64,000 bases of DNA from a virus: the IMG/VR virus record IMGVR_UViG_3300032215_000682, positions 1 to 64,000 of that record; one strand, given 5' to 3'. Shown piece after piece: positions 22,694 to 32,348 of this stretch (the first letter of the stretch is position 1; each line of letters begins with the position of its first letter). The notes beneath the pieces are model-generated. The model ran no database searches and was not told the DNA's origin. It saw only the letters and a program-made list of their open reading frames with translations. Position numbers and translations under genes: made by a program.

Positions 22694-25600
22694 ATTTAGC
22701 TTTAGAATTAATAGCTCTTCTATAATTAATAGCAGCAGTTTGAGGATCAGCAAATTTACCATAAAAGCTCCATACACCTGTTAATTCTAACAAATCTTGT
22801 TGCCATTTTAAGTCTCCTTTTTTATGTAAAGCTGTTGTTTTCTTAAATTCTTCTTGTGAAGCTAAATCAGAAAATACATTTAAATAAGATGTAATAACAG
22901 AAGCTGCTGAAGGAGCCATAATAAAATCTTTATATTGTGTAGGACTAACAATTGTCTCTGTTTCATTCTGGAGTCTTAATAATTGATATAATAAATAAGC
23001 CTCTCCATCTGACATCTGATTAATAGCTCTATTTTTATCTTTATCACTTCCACCTCCTATTAATAATGATGTTACAGTGTATAAAATAGCCATTACTCCT
23101 AACTCTTTAAAGAATTTTAATGTATTCATTTTCTCTTCTTCTGTTAAATAAGAATAATCAAATGATTTATTTCTATACATTTTACTAAAAGTATTAAGAG
23201 CTGAGGCCCAATATCCTAAATATGTTCCTGTTATAGGATTATATCTTGGAGCTATTGTAAATCCATCTTTTATACTAAAGCTACTGTTAGCAGAGTCATA
23301 AGCAAAGTGATTTAGAAACTTTTGTATAAAGAATTTCTTTAAGAACAAGGCAAAATTGATATAAGTGTATTGTTCTAATAATGTTCTATCAGCTTTTGCA
23401 TAAGCACCTTGACTATCTCTTACAGATTTTTGAATGTTTCTTTTTAAATCAAGAAATTTCTCTCCTGTAAATAATTCCCATTCTTTGTCAACACCAGCTT
23501 TTAATTGTATATTTCCTTTAGAATTAAGCTCATAAGCATCAGCTAATGAAATAAGCCCTTCTTTTGAATCAACCTTGGTGGCATACATATAAGCAGAATA
23601 AATTCTTGATTGAGCATAATATTCTGTTTTAGATCTAAGCCCCATTAGTACATCTAATGACATTCCATATTTTAATTTAGATTTTCCTTGTGCTAATGTT
23701 TCATGTAATGTTTTTTCTTGAACACCTTCAAAAGCTCTAAATAACAATGTATCAGCAGAATATTTACCCAACTCATTAAAGAAATCATTAAATGTATTTC
23801 CCATTATTCTTGTATGTAAAGCTGCTGATTGGTGATACTGTCTTTGTGTATAATGATTGTTTCCAGCATTAATAAAATTCTGTGTCATTGCATCTGTAAA
23901 GTTTACAATATCACTAGAAATATTAAATTTAAGGAATTTTAAAGCTCCTAGTCCTTTAATAACTCCCACCACTTTATCTGCTGTAGGCCCCATTTCATAC
24001 ACCTTAGATTGTCCATAAAACTCTCTAGCAACATAAACATCTAAAGCATCAAGTCTATTATTTTTTCCAGAAGATATTCCAAATAATTTTTTATCATTAG
24101 TTTTAGGAACATTTTTTTCAAATATTTCTCTCAATGATTTAGCATAAGGCAAAGCTTCTTTTAACACTTCATTAGTTTTTAAAGCCATTCCATATTGTAA
24201 TAAGGATTTTCTCAAGTCTGTAGAAACATCATTAATATCCATTTCATCTAAATAAGGAACAGCAATATCAGCAGCTCCTTTCTTTAAAGAAAATACATCA
24301 GGAGATTCATCAGATATTGTATCATCTGTTATTTTAAAATTACCTGTTTCTGAAGAATATTCTTGAAGTCCTTTGAACCAACTTTTCACCCTATCCCATG
24401 TATTAGCACTAAAATCTTGGGGTTTTCTAACAGCATTAACATTTCTTTCATAAGAGTCTTTTCTTTCTCTAGGAATTTCATTCCAAAGTTTTTTCTTCTT
24501 TTGAACAGCTAATTCTTGATTGTATAAATGATATTTCTTTTGAATTTCAAGGATATTAAATAATGCTTTGTCTTTAGGGTCTGTGCTATTTTGCAACCTA
24601 AAATAATCTTTATTAACATATTTATCAGAAGACAATTTAGGAAGAAAATTGCCTCTATTATCTGTTGTAATTCCTACAATTTGTTTAGTTTTATATTCAT
24701 CTTTAAGTAGTCTTATTGTATAATCTTTAGAAGGCAATGTTTCAATGAATTTAGGGTCTGTTGGTTGCACTTTTGACCATTGATATAGTCTATTCCATTT
24801 TTCCACTTTATGTCCTATAGCTTCATCATATACTAGAGATTTAAAATGGTTTTTGTCCCACCATTCTTTAAATTCTTTATTTTCTAATAATTCATTTAAT
24901 TGTGGAGAATTTAATATGTCAACTCCATTAAGCCTCCCATCATCATCTATTTTAATATTAGAAGCATCATTAAAAGCTTGAATATAATAAGGTGTAGGTT
25001 GCCTAGATTGCATTTCTCTAAGCTGTATAAAAATAGACTTAATTTCTTTCATTTTAGCTTTAGAAAGAGAAGAAGCTTTACTTTTACCATCAAGCTCTTT
25101 AAATTCCTCATTTTCTGCTGTAGAAAGTCCTTTATGACGTTTATCATATAATTCTTTCCACCTTAAAGAATCTTTTTCATTAAGTCCAGAAAATGAATTA
25201 AATGTTTCTTTTATTTTCTCAATCTCTTCTTGTAATTCTTTAATTTTAGCAGCAGACTCCTCACTAATATCTGTTCCTACAGGTTGTCCATCTACATCCC
25301 TATATCCATATGTTAAATCAAATATTTTTTGATATTTTTCTCCAATGTTTGTTTTACTAAAATCAGAATTAGGAATTTCAGAAATAAGCTCATTAAGTCT
25401 AGCAGAAAGAGCATTTCTAAGAGCATAAAAATCTTGGCTTATTACTTGTCTAGTATTTTCTTTCTCCCATTTAGCTGTTCCATCAATATATTCTTGGGAA
25501 TCTATTCCATATTTAGCTATTAACAAATTCATGTTATTAAGCTTATCTCTTTCAAAAGCTCTAGTGTTTGTAACATAATCATAATGTTGATTGTCCACTT

Positions 25601-28600
25601 TAGCTATTTCTTGTGCTCTTTGAGCTATTTGTAATTCTATTCCTGTTTTATATTCTCCATTTTTATTAGTGAGTCTTTTTAGTTCAATAAGTTGTTCAGA
25701 ATACATAGCCTTATCAGCTTTCTCTTGTTCTGTAGCTGTACCTTCTGATATTTTAGAATCAATATATTCTAATTGATTGTAAATAACACTTCTTCTTTCT
25801 CTTAGTTCACTTCCTATTTCATCATTATATAATTTATCATATGTTTCATAATATTCATCTGTCTTACTTCTCACCATATGTTTAGCTTGCCATTTAGCAT
25901 ATTCTAGTATTTTAGCCTTTAATTCAGCATCAACATTCTCTCCTTGCTCTTTTTTAATCTTTAAATCTCTAATTGTATGAAGAAATAAATCTCTATCATA
26001 CATATAATTTTTGTATGGATTTAAATAAGTCAGCACTTTCTTCATATTTCCATCTCTATCCATTTGTGTATCAGCAAATGTAATTAAATCAGAAAGTCTT
26101 TTAGTAAAAGCAATGGGATCAAAGCCTACAGCTTTATAATGAGGAGCGAGTTCTCTATCCATAGAAATTTGTATATCATTTCCATATTTAGTAACTTTTT
26201 CCTTCATACTTTCAACATAACTAACAAATCCTCCTAAAATAGGATCTGCAATATCTCTAAAAGAATTAAAGAATTTAGAATTTCTACTTAAATCTCCTTT
26301 TAACCCTTTTAAAAATCCTAGAATATTCTTGTCATTAGTAAAATCATAATCTTTAATTGATTTCTCATGATTTTCTATTCTTTGTTTTGTATTCCTAATA
26401 AGGGCTACATCATTTTTTTTCTCAGCCCTTGCAAGAATTAGCTCTTCAGATTTAATTTCTTTTCTATGCCAATCTTGCATGTGTGTTGCAGCAGAATTCA
26501 TATATTTCTGTAAAAAGGACACCATTCCTGTTGTATCATTTCTTAAAACATATCTTCTAGCATCTTCTATTTTTCCTAATGTATGTATGACATCATTATA
26601 TATCTCATGAGGAAATCCTTCATTCATAGCTCTTACAGTTTCTAATGAAGCTTCATAAGAATTCATTAATTCCATATAATTAGCTAATAAAGAAATATTT
26701 TCTTTAGCATTTTTACTATCACTAGTTATTTCTTTTATTCTATTAAAAGAAAGCTCTGTTAATTTTTTAATTGTAGCAATTCCATCACTTAAAGCAAGTA
26801 TTTTCAAATCAATGTCTCCACTTTTAATAGCAGAATCCAGTCTTCTTGATATTTCAAAATAAGCATTACTATTTGTAATGTCATCTTGATACAATTCTCT
26901 TTGTTCTTTAAAAGGAGCTGTCTTTAAATCAAATTCATTTCTTTTAAAATATTTTAATATTTTCTCAAGCATTGGTTGAACACTAGCTTCTTCTATTGTA
27001 TTTTTTAATAGAGTGTTATACTTTAAAACATCTTCTTTTACATCTTCCCTGTCTTGAGAATCTAATGCTGTTAGTACATAATTGTTTTTATCTATATTAC
27101 TTTCTAAAACATCTTGAGAACTATTATAAGCTTCTTCTACTACATCTAATGATTTATTTAATAAATGGTCTAATAATGTATATTCTTTAAAATTAAGTCC
27201 AAACATTTGTGTAAGAGCATTCATCAAGAATGATTTTATTTCTTCCCATTTATTTGTATAAGCTTTATATGGAGAAGGTTTTGATGCTAATAGTTTTTGG
27301 AAAGACTCATCTGTTAAAATAGCTGTTAAAAATTCATCAACATTAGTGAAGCCATATTCTTTTTGTTCACTTTCAGACATACTTTCCTTGGTAATTCTGT
27401 AAAGATTACCAAATTCCTTAGCAAGCTTTTCATTAGAATGTAAAAAGTCTCTTGTATTAGCATGTAATATTTCATGTAAAATTAAACCTTCTAAATTCTT
27501 TGAGGGTTTATCAACAATTATTATTACATTATTTTTAGGATCATAAAATCCTGCTATATTTTTAACATCTGCTTCTTTATATACTTTTAATTTATTATCT
27601 AAAATATATTGTTCAGCTTCTTCTTGAGAAAGTAATGAAATTGGAACAGGATTGTGTTCATATCTAGCTATAATACTGCCTAATTTTTGAATATAAGGGG
27701 TATTAGAGCTATTAATTATTCTATTTAATACATCTGTACTATTTACAATAGTTTTGTCTTTAAATAGCTTGTTTTTGATTATATTATATTTCTCTTGTGT
27801 TTGTTTTTCTCCATCTTTAGAAAGTAGTATATGATTTTTAATGGTGTCATCAATACTTAATTTCCACCATTGATTATCATATTCATCAGTAATTCTTTCT
27901 ATTTTATCTCCATATATTTTCCTTAAAGTATTACCTACTCTAGTTTCATAAAATGTCCAAATAGGTTTTAAAGCTCCAAATCCTTCAGTTTCTACTCTTT
28001 GAATTTCATTTTTTAATTGTTGAATCTCATTATCAATTCCTTCTATACTTTTTTCAAAAGTTCCAGAAATAGCTTTTTCATTTCTAGTTTTATTAAAACT
28101 TTCTGTAACATCTTCTACTTTATAATAATCTTCTACCCACCAATCTTTCTTTTTAGCTTCTTCTAAGCTAGTAGCAAAATAATTTTGATGATAACTAGGA
28201 TCATAATTTTCGGGTTTAAAACTTAATACTTTTTCTTTTTTAGTACTAAATTCTTCTCTTTCTCTTAAAGTATTTTCTTTTCTTTTTTCTAATTCTAATA
28301 TTCTACCTTCCTTTTCTTTTTTAAATTCCTCTAAAGTACTGTGACCTTCTATTTTACTAGCTGTATCACCTGTAGGAAACCAAATTTCTTTCATTCCCTG
28401 TTTTGCAGCATCTTGTATTTGAGCTTTAATAAAGAAACTCACCCAATTTCCTTCTTTGTTTAGGAGTTGTAGGAATTGATTTTTAGATGTATTAGGATTA
28501 GGTAAACTGTATTTTAAATAATTATCTGTAAAAATATCTTGAAAATAATTAACTCCTTTGTAAGTATATGAAAATTGACCATCTTCATCTTCTTCTTCAA

Positions 28601-31600
28601 CTCCTAATCTTTTTGAAATTTCAAACTCCTCTTTATTAGAATCTGTTATATTAAAAGACATTTCATTGTCTTGTACTAAATCTTTTTTATCCCTACCTTT
28701 TTGAAATAAATCACTTTGGTTTTCATTTACAGCTAATATACCTTTTTCTTTATTTATTGTTACTCTACTCCACCCAATTCCATTATCTGTACTAAATTGA
28801 GCATGACCTTTTATACTAGGAATAATTCCTGGTACAGCTATTTCTCTTTCCTCATACTCCCAACCATTTGATTTAGTATGTCCTGTGGCTGTTAGATTTG
28901 AATAATATTGTGTGTTTATATTTTCTTCCTGGGTTTTTTTATTTAAAGCCTTTTCATATTCTTTATCAGATATTTCTTTACCATCTTTAAAATATATATC
29001 AAAAGATGGATTTTCAAATCCTCTATGATTCTCTTCTCCTCCTACTATTTCTACTCTATATTCAGAACCATTCAAATCAAAATTTGGAGAATTTAGCCTT
29101 AGTTTAGCAGCAGTATTGTATTCTTTTTCTTTAGCAGTATTAATCTCAACCCCATAACTTAAATCAGCTAATACTCCTGTAATAATATCATTAATAGATT
29201 CAGGTTTATTATTTTTAGCCCAATCAACTATTATCTCTTTTTGTTCTTTAGGTATTTGAAGTTCTGTAAGAGTTTTATTTAAATCCCATCCAGCTTTTTT
29301 ACCTTTATTCCAAATTTCTTGAGCTTTTGATGTAGATAATAATTCAATAGCTTTTAGTTTATATTGTACTTCATTATCATTTGCTTGAGAAGGTATTTTT
29401 TGAAAAGGTAATTCATCATTATTAAATAAATCACTATTATTATTTTCTTTCTTTACCTCACTTCTAATTAAAGAAGCTGGATACTTTTTAGATACTTCTT
29501 TTAAGGCTGATATTTTTTTATTTATTAGAGTTTGAGAATTTTTTTCTTTAGATTCTATATTTTTAAGAATTTCTAACTCTACTTTAGCATCTTTTAGCAT
29601 TTTTTCATTTTGCTCTTTAGAATAAACTTTAAAGTTATTATTTTTTAAAGCAAGAGTACTTTCCTTTATAATATGCTCTAAAGTACTTATTCTACCTTCA
29701 TCACTTATATTACTTTTAATTTCACTAAGACTTAATTTTAAATCATTTTTAGTAATGGTAGGTGATATTCCTTTTTGAGCATCTACTTGAATACTAGTTA
29801 CTATATAACTATGTTGATAGTCTAGTTGAGATAATCTATTTGCTAATGTTTGAGCTTCTTCTCTTGTATTAAATATATTAGGCTCTCCTTTAACTTTAAA
29901 TTTAGTAACTTTTTCTTTATCTTGTGTGTTAATTTCAGGTTTCTCTAATTTACCAAACTTTTGATCTAATATTTTATTAATATTATCAATTAGTTTTTTA
30001 GTTGTATATGGAACTGTATCATCATATTCAAGTCTAAAATTATTATTAAGAGCAATTCCAAGTTCATTATGATGATGGGACAAATTATCTACAATATCTA
30101 CAAGATTGGGTTGTACAGAATTAATATTATTTAAAGATGGGTATTTTGTATAAGAAACTCCTAATAATTCTGATTGCTTAGATTTATTAATTTTTGCTGC
30201 TGCATCCCATACACTTCCTGAATAAGCATCTGTATTAGTTGCCCATTTAATATCTTCAGATTTAGGATATATTACAAATTTAATTTTACTTCCATCCTCT
30301 AAATGTCCTATTTTTCTATCTATAGGTTTAGTAAATGCTGAAATAGTAAATTCTCCTCCTGCTTTTTGATTATCTTCAATATGATGTAAAATGTTTTGAA
30401 ACATTAAATTAACATCAAAATCTGAATATGCTCCTACAACAGAATAAAATCCTTGCCCTCTTGAATATATTTCTTCAGGATTATATTTTATACCATTTAT
30501 TTTTTTCCATTCTTCTATTATTTCTTTAGATTGTTCATATTCTTTATTTTTATTTTTAAAATCATCTAAAGTATTTTCACCAAACTCTTTGTGAAAATCA
30601 ATATGATTTTTTTCTATAAACTCTTGAAAAGAATCAAAATTAGTAACAGCATTATATCCACTATCATCCCCATAAAACTCAGGTTGCCAATTTTCACCAT
30701 AGGAATAATTAAAATGAAGCCATTCTCCATCTGCTTGTAGGAACAGTTTTCTAATATCATTAAGAATATGTTCATTATCTAATCCATTAGAGATTGCCTT
30801 ACTGATAAAATCATCTAACATTACTCCATATTTATTATAAATAGGTTGTCCTTTATCAATACTTTCTTGAGCAGTAGTATTACTTAAATCAGGTTCTATA
30901 GCATTTTTAGCTAATTCTCCAACATGTTTTAATGCTTGAGAATATGTGCTAAACTTATTATTATCAGGAGTGGTATATTCCACTTTATATCCTGGAAGAA
31001 TAATTTTAGAGTTAGAATAAGCTAATAAATCAGATAGTTCTCCTAAAGTAAGATTTTCAGGGAGACTTTCTACGTTAATTTCTTTTTGTTTAAGCAAATC
31101 TCTTACAAAACTTTTAACTTCTGCTAATACTCTTTTAAGAAGAGAAATAAGTTTTCCATCTTTTACCCTATCTAGCTTTTCAGCAGTGTATTCTCCAAGT
31201 AATTGTACAATAGCTTCTTCTTGTTGTTCTTCTAGAGTATAAGGAATATTAGTTGCCTCTAATTCAGATTCAGCTTCTTCCCTATTTTTAAAGAAAGTAC
31301 TTCTTTGTTTTGCAGTACTTGAAACATTATAACCTTTAATAATACCATTTTCTATATAAGGTACAAGATTAAAATCATTTTTAAACTGATAATCCTTTTT
31401 AATTCTATCTAATACTTCCTTACCTCTTCCTTCTTCTAATTCTTTAAGAAGATTTTGGTATAATACATTAGGCTCATAATTATTATCAGATTTTTCTCCT
31501 ATCTTATCAATAGTTCTTAATACTAAATTACCATCTTTATCGTAGGTACCAGACTTACTTTTAGTTCCATCTTTTAAATAAAAATCTTTTTCTTTTAAAT

Positions 31601-32330
31601 TATTTTTTAAAGCTCTTATAATAGGATGGGCTAGTATTTCATGAATTGGTGTGTCTAAAGTAGCATAAGCAAGATTTATAATAGCAACATTATTTTCTAT
31701 TTTACCTTTAAACTCCTGACTTCTATCAGAAATAAATTTATATTTAATTCCTATTCTATCAGATATTCTTTCAGCTAAATCTTTTAAAGTTTTTTCTGAA
31801 GATATTATACCATTAGGAGAATCTTTTTGAAATAATGTCTGTTGTTCACCTTTTTTAACACCACCTTTAATTTCTTTAACAGACCAATTATCACTTTGTC
31901 CTAATTGTTTCCATTCTATATAAAAGTTTGTGTTATTTTTAATATTATATTTACCAATCTTCTCTTGTATCATATTTCTATTAAGAGAAGAATAATATTT
32001 TTTTCCTAGTCCTATTTCTTTAGAAAATTCAGATATGCTAACTTCTTGTTTTTTAGAAATGTCTTTAGAAATAGAATTATTATTCAATTTATTAAACTCT
32101 TCAGAATTAAATACAGCTTTTCCATCTTTTTCTGAAATTAAAGTATTAACATTTTTATTCTTAGACACAGCTTTATCTGTAAGCCATTTAACAGCATCAT
32201 TAAAATCTATTGTATTAAGAATTGTAGTATTTTCATTAATAATTTCATGAGCTTTTAAGAAATTCTTTGTAGAATTTAAAGCATCATCTTTAATGAAAAC
32301 ATATTTTTTATCACATTTTGGATTGAACAT
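22692..32330 (-). CDS. giant polyvalent-type virion/injected protein with zincin motif (3212 aa)
   Basis: Last large gene of the late block, 18 nt after the RNA polymerase giant. Around residues 1195-1215, GWSRVTINKEKGILAVNENQ followed by SDLFQKG resembles the 'V-x-E-I-Q-S-D' unit of polyvalent proteins. It is followed at about 1295-1325 by FFIKAQIQDAAKQGMKEIWF-PTGD, matching their 'AA-x-x-G-x-x-x-I-x-W-T-T-G' unit, and later FYETRVGNTLRKIYG. A zinc-peptidase motif HEILH is at 1619-1623, and a related H-E-I-L-A-H near 230. Long coiled coils fill about 1700-2500. A hydrophobic segment (LGVMAILYTVTSLLIGG, about 3070-3090) lies near the end. Polyvalent proteins are packaged and injected with DNA to counter host defence. 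Domain naming is by pattern recognition. Confidence 0.75.
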   Translation of the reverse strand: MFNPKCDKKYVFIKDDALNSTKNFLKAHEIINENTTILNTIDFNDAVKWLTDKAVSKNKNVNTLISEKDGKAVFNSEEFNKLNNNSISKDISKKQEVSISEFSKEIGLGKKYYSSLNRNMIQEKIGKYNIKNNTNFYIEWKQLGQSDNWSVKEIKGGVKKGEQQTLFQKDSPNGIISSEKTLKDLAERISDRIGIKYKFISDRSQEFKGKIENNVAIINLAYATLDTPIHEILAHPIIRALKNNLKEKDFYLKDGTKSKSGTYDKDGNLVLRTIDKIGEKSDNNYEPNVLYQNLLKELEEGRGKEVLDRIKKDYQFKNDFNLVPYIENGIIKGYNVSSTAKQRSTFFKNREEAESELEATNIPYTLEEQQEEAIVQLLGEYTAEKLDRVKDGKLISLLKRVLAEVKSFVRDLLKQKEINVESLPENLTLGELSDLLAYSNSKIILPGYKVEYTTPDNNKFSTYSQALKHVGELAKNAIEPDLSNTTAQESIDKGQPIYNKYGVMLDDFISKAISNGLDNEHILNDIRKLFLQADGEWLHFNYSYGENWQPEFYGDDSGYNAVTNFDSFQEFIEKNHIDFHKEFGENTLDDFKNKNKEYEQSKEIIEEWKKINGIKYNPEEIYSRGQGFYSVVGAYSDFDVNLMFQNILHHIEDNQKAGGEFTISAFTKPIDRKIGHLEDGSKIKFVIYPKSEDIKWATNTDAYSGSVWDAAAKINKSKQSELLGVSYTKYPSLNNINSVQPNLVDIVDNLSHHHNELGIALNNNFRLEYDDTVPYTTKKLIDNINKILDQKFGKLEKPEINTQDKEKVTKFKVKGEPNIFNTREEAQTLANRLSQLDYQHSYIVTSIQVDAQKGISPTITKNDLKLSLSEIKSNISDEGRISTLEHIIKESTLALKNNNFKVYSKEQNEKMLKDAKVELEILKNIESKEKNSQTLINKKISALKEVSKKYPASLIRSEVKKENNNSDLFNNDELPFQKIPSQANDNEVQYKLKAIELLSTSKAQEIWNKGKKAGWDLNKTLTELQIPKEQKEIIVDWAKNNKPESINDIITGVLADLSYGVEINTAKEKEYNTAAKLRLNSPNFDLNGSEYRVEIVGGEENHRGFENPSFDIYFKDGKEISDKEYEKALNKKTQEENINTQYYSNLTATGHTKSNGWEYEEREIAVPGIIPSIKGHAQFSTDNGIGWSRVTINKEKGILAVNENQSDLFQKGRDKKDLVQDNEMSFNITDSNKEEFEISKRLGVEEEDEDGQFSYTYKGVNYFQDIFTDNYLKYSLPNPNTSKNQFLQLLNKEGNWVSFFIKAQIQDAAKQGMKEIWFPTGDTASKIEGHSTLEEFKKEKEGRILELEKRKENTLREREEFSTKKEKVLSFKPENYDPSYHQNYFATSLEEAKKKDWWVEDYYKVEDVTESFNKTRNEKAISGTFEKSIEGIDNEIQQLKNEIQRVETEGFGALKPIWTFYETRVGNTLRKIYGDKIERITDEYDNQWWKLSIDDTIKNHILLSKDGEKQTQEKYNIIKNKLFKDKTIVNSTDVLNRIINSSNTPYIQKLGSIIARYEHNPVPISLLSQEEAEQYILDNKLKVYKEADVKNIAGFYDPKNNVIIIVDKPSKNLEGLILHEILHANTRDFLHSNEKLAKEFGNLYRITKESMSESEQKEYGFTNVDEFLTAILTDESFQKLLASKPSPYKAYTNKWEEIKSFLMNALTQMFGLNFKEYTLLDHLLNKSLDVVEEAYNSSQDVLESNIDKNNYVLTALDSQDREDVKEDVLKYNTLLKNTIEEASVQPMLEKILKYFKRNEFDLKTAPFKEQRELYQDDITNSNAYFEISRRLDSAIKSGDIDLKILALSDGIATIKKLTELSFNRIKEITSDSKNAKENISLLANYMELMNSYEASLETVRAMNEGFPHEIYNDVIHTLGKIEDARRYVLRNDTTGMVSFLQKYMNSAATHMQDWHRKEIKSEELILARAEKKNDVALIRNTKQRIENHEKSIKDYDFTNDKNILGFLKGLKGDLSRNSKFFNSFRDIADPILGGFVSYVESMKEKVTKYGNDIQISMDRELAPHYKAVGFDPIAFTKRLSDLITFADTQMDRDGNMKKVLTYLNPYKNYMYDRDLFLHTIRDLKIKKEQGENVDAELKAKILEYAKWQAKHMVRSKTDEYYETYDKLYNDEIGSELRERRSVIYNQLEYIDSKISEGTATEQEKADKAMYSEQLIELKRLTNKNGEYKTGIELQIAQRAQEIAKVDNQHYDYVTNTRAFERDKLNNMNLLIAKYGIDSQEYIDGTAKWEKENTRQVISQDFYALRNALSARLNELISEIPNSDFSKTNIGEKYQKIFDLTYGYRDVDGQPVGTDISEESAAKIKELQEEIEKIKETFNSFSGLNEKDSLRWKELYDKRHKGLSTAENEEFKELDGKSKASSLSKAKMKEIKSIFIQLREMQSRQPTPYYIQAFNDASNIKIDDDGRLNGVDILNSPQLNELLENKEFKEWWDKNHFKSLVYDEAIGHKVEKWNRLYQWSKVQPTDPKFIETLPSKDYTIRLLKDEYKTKQIVGITTDNRGNFLPKLSSDKYVNKDYFRLQNSTDPKDKALFNILEIQKKYHLYNQELAVQKKKKLWNEIPRERKDSYERNVNAVRKPQDFSANTWDRVKSWFKGLQEYSSETGNFKITDDTISDESPDVFSLKKGAADIAVPYLDEMDINDVSTDLRKSLLQYGMALKTNEVLKEALPYAKSLREIFEKNVPKTNDKKLFGISSGKNNRLDALDVYVAREFYGQSKVYEMGPTADKVVGVIKGLGALKFLKFNISSDIVNFTDAMTQNFINAGNNHYTQRQYHQSAALHTRIMGNTFNDFFNELGKYSADTLLFRAFEGVQEKTLHETLAQGKSKLKYGMSLDVLMGLRSKTEYYAQSRIYSAYMYATKVDSKEGLISLADAYELNSKGNIQLKAGVDKEWELFTGEKFLDLKRNIQKSVRDSQGAYAKADRTLLEQYTYINFALFLKKFFIQKFLNHFAYDSANSSFSIKDGFTIAPRYNPITGTYLGYWASALNTFSKMYRNKSFDYSYLTEEEKMNTLKFFKELGVMAILYTVTSLLIGGGSDKDKNRAINQMSDGEAYLLYQLLRLQNETETIVSPTQYKDFIMAPSAASVITSYLNVFSDLASQEEFKKTTALHKKGDLKWQQDLLELTGVWSFYGKFADPQTAAINYRRAINSKAK

Positions 32331-32348
32331 TATTTATTATTTTTTGGT

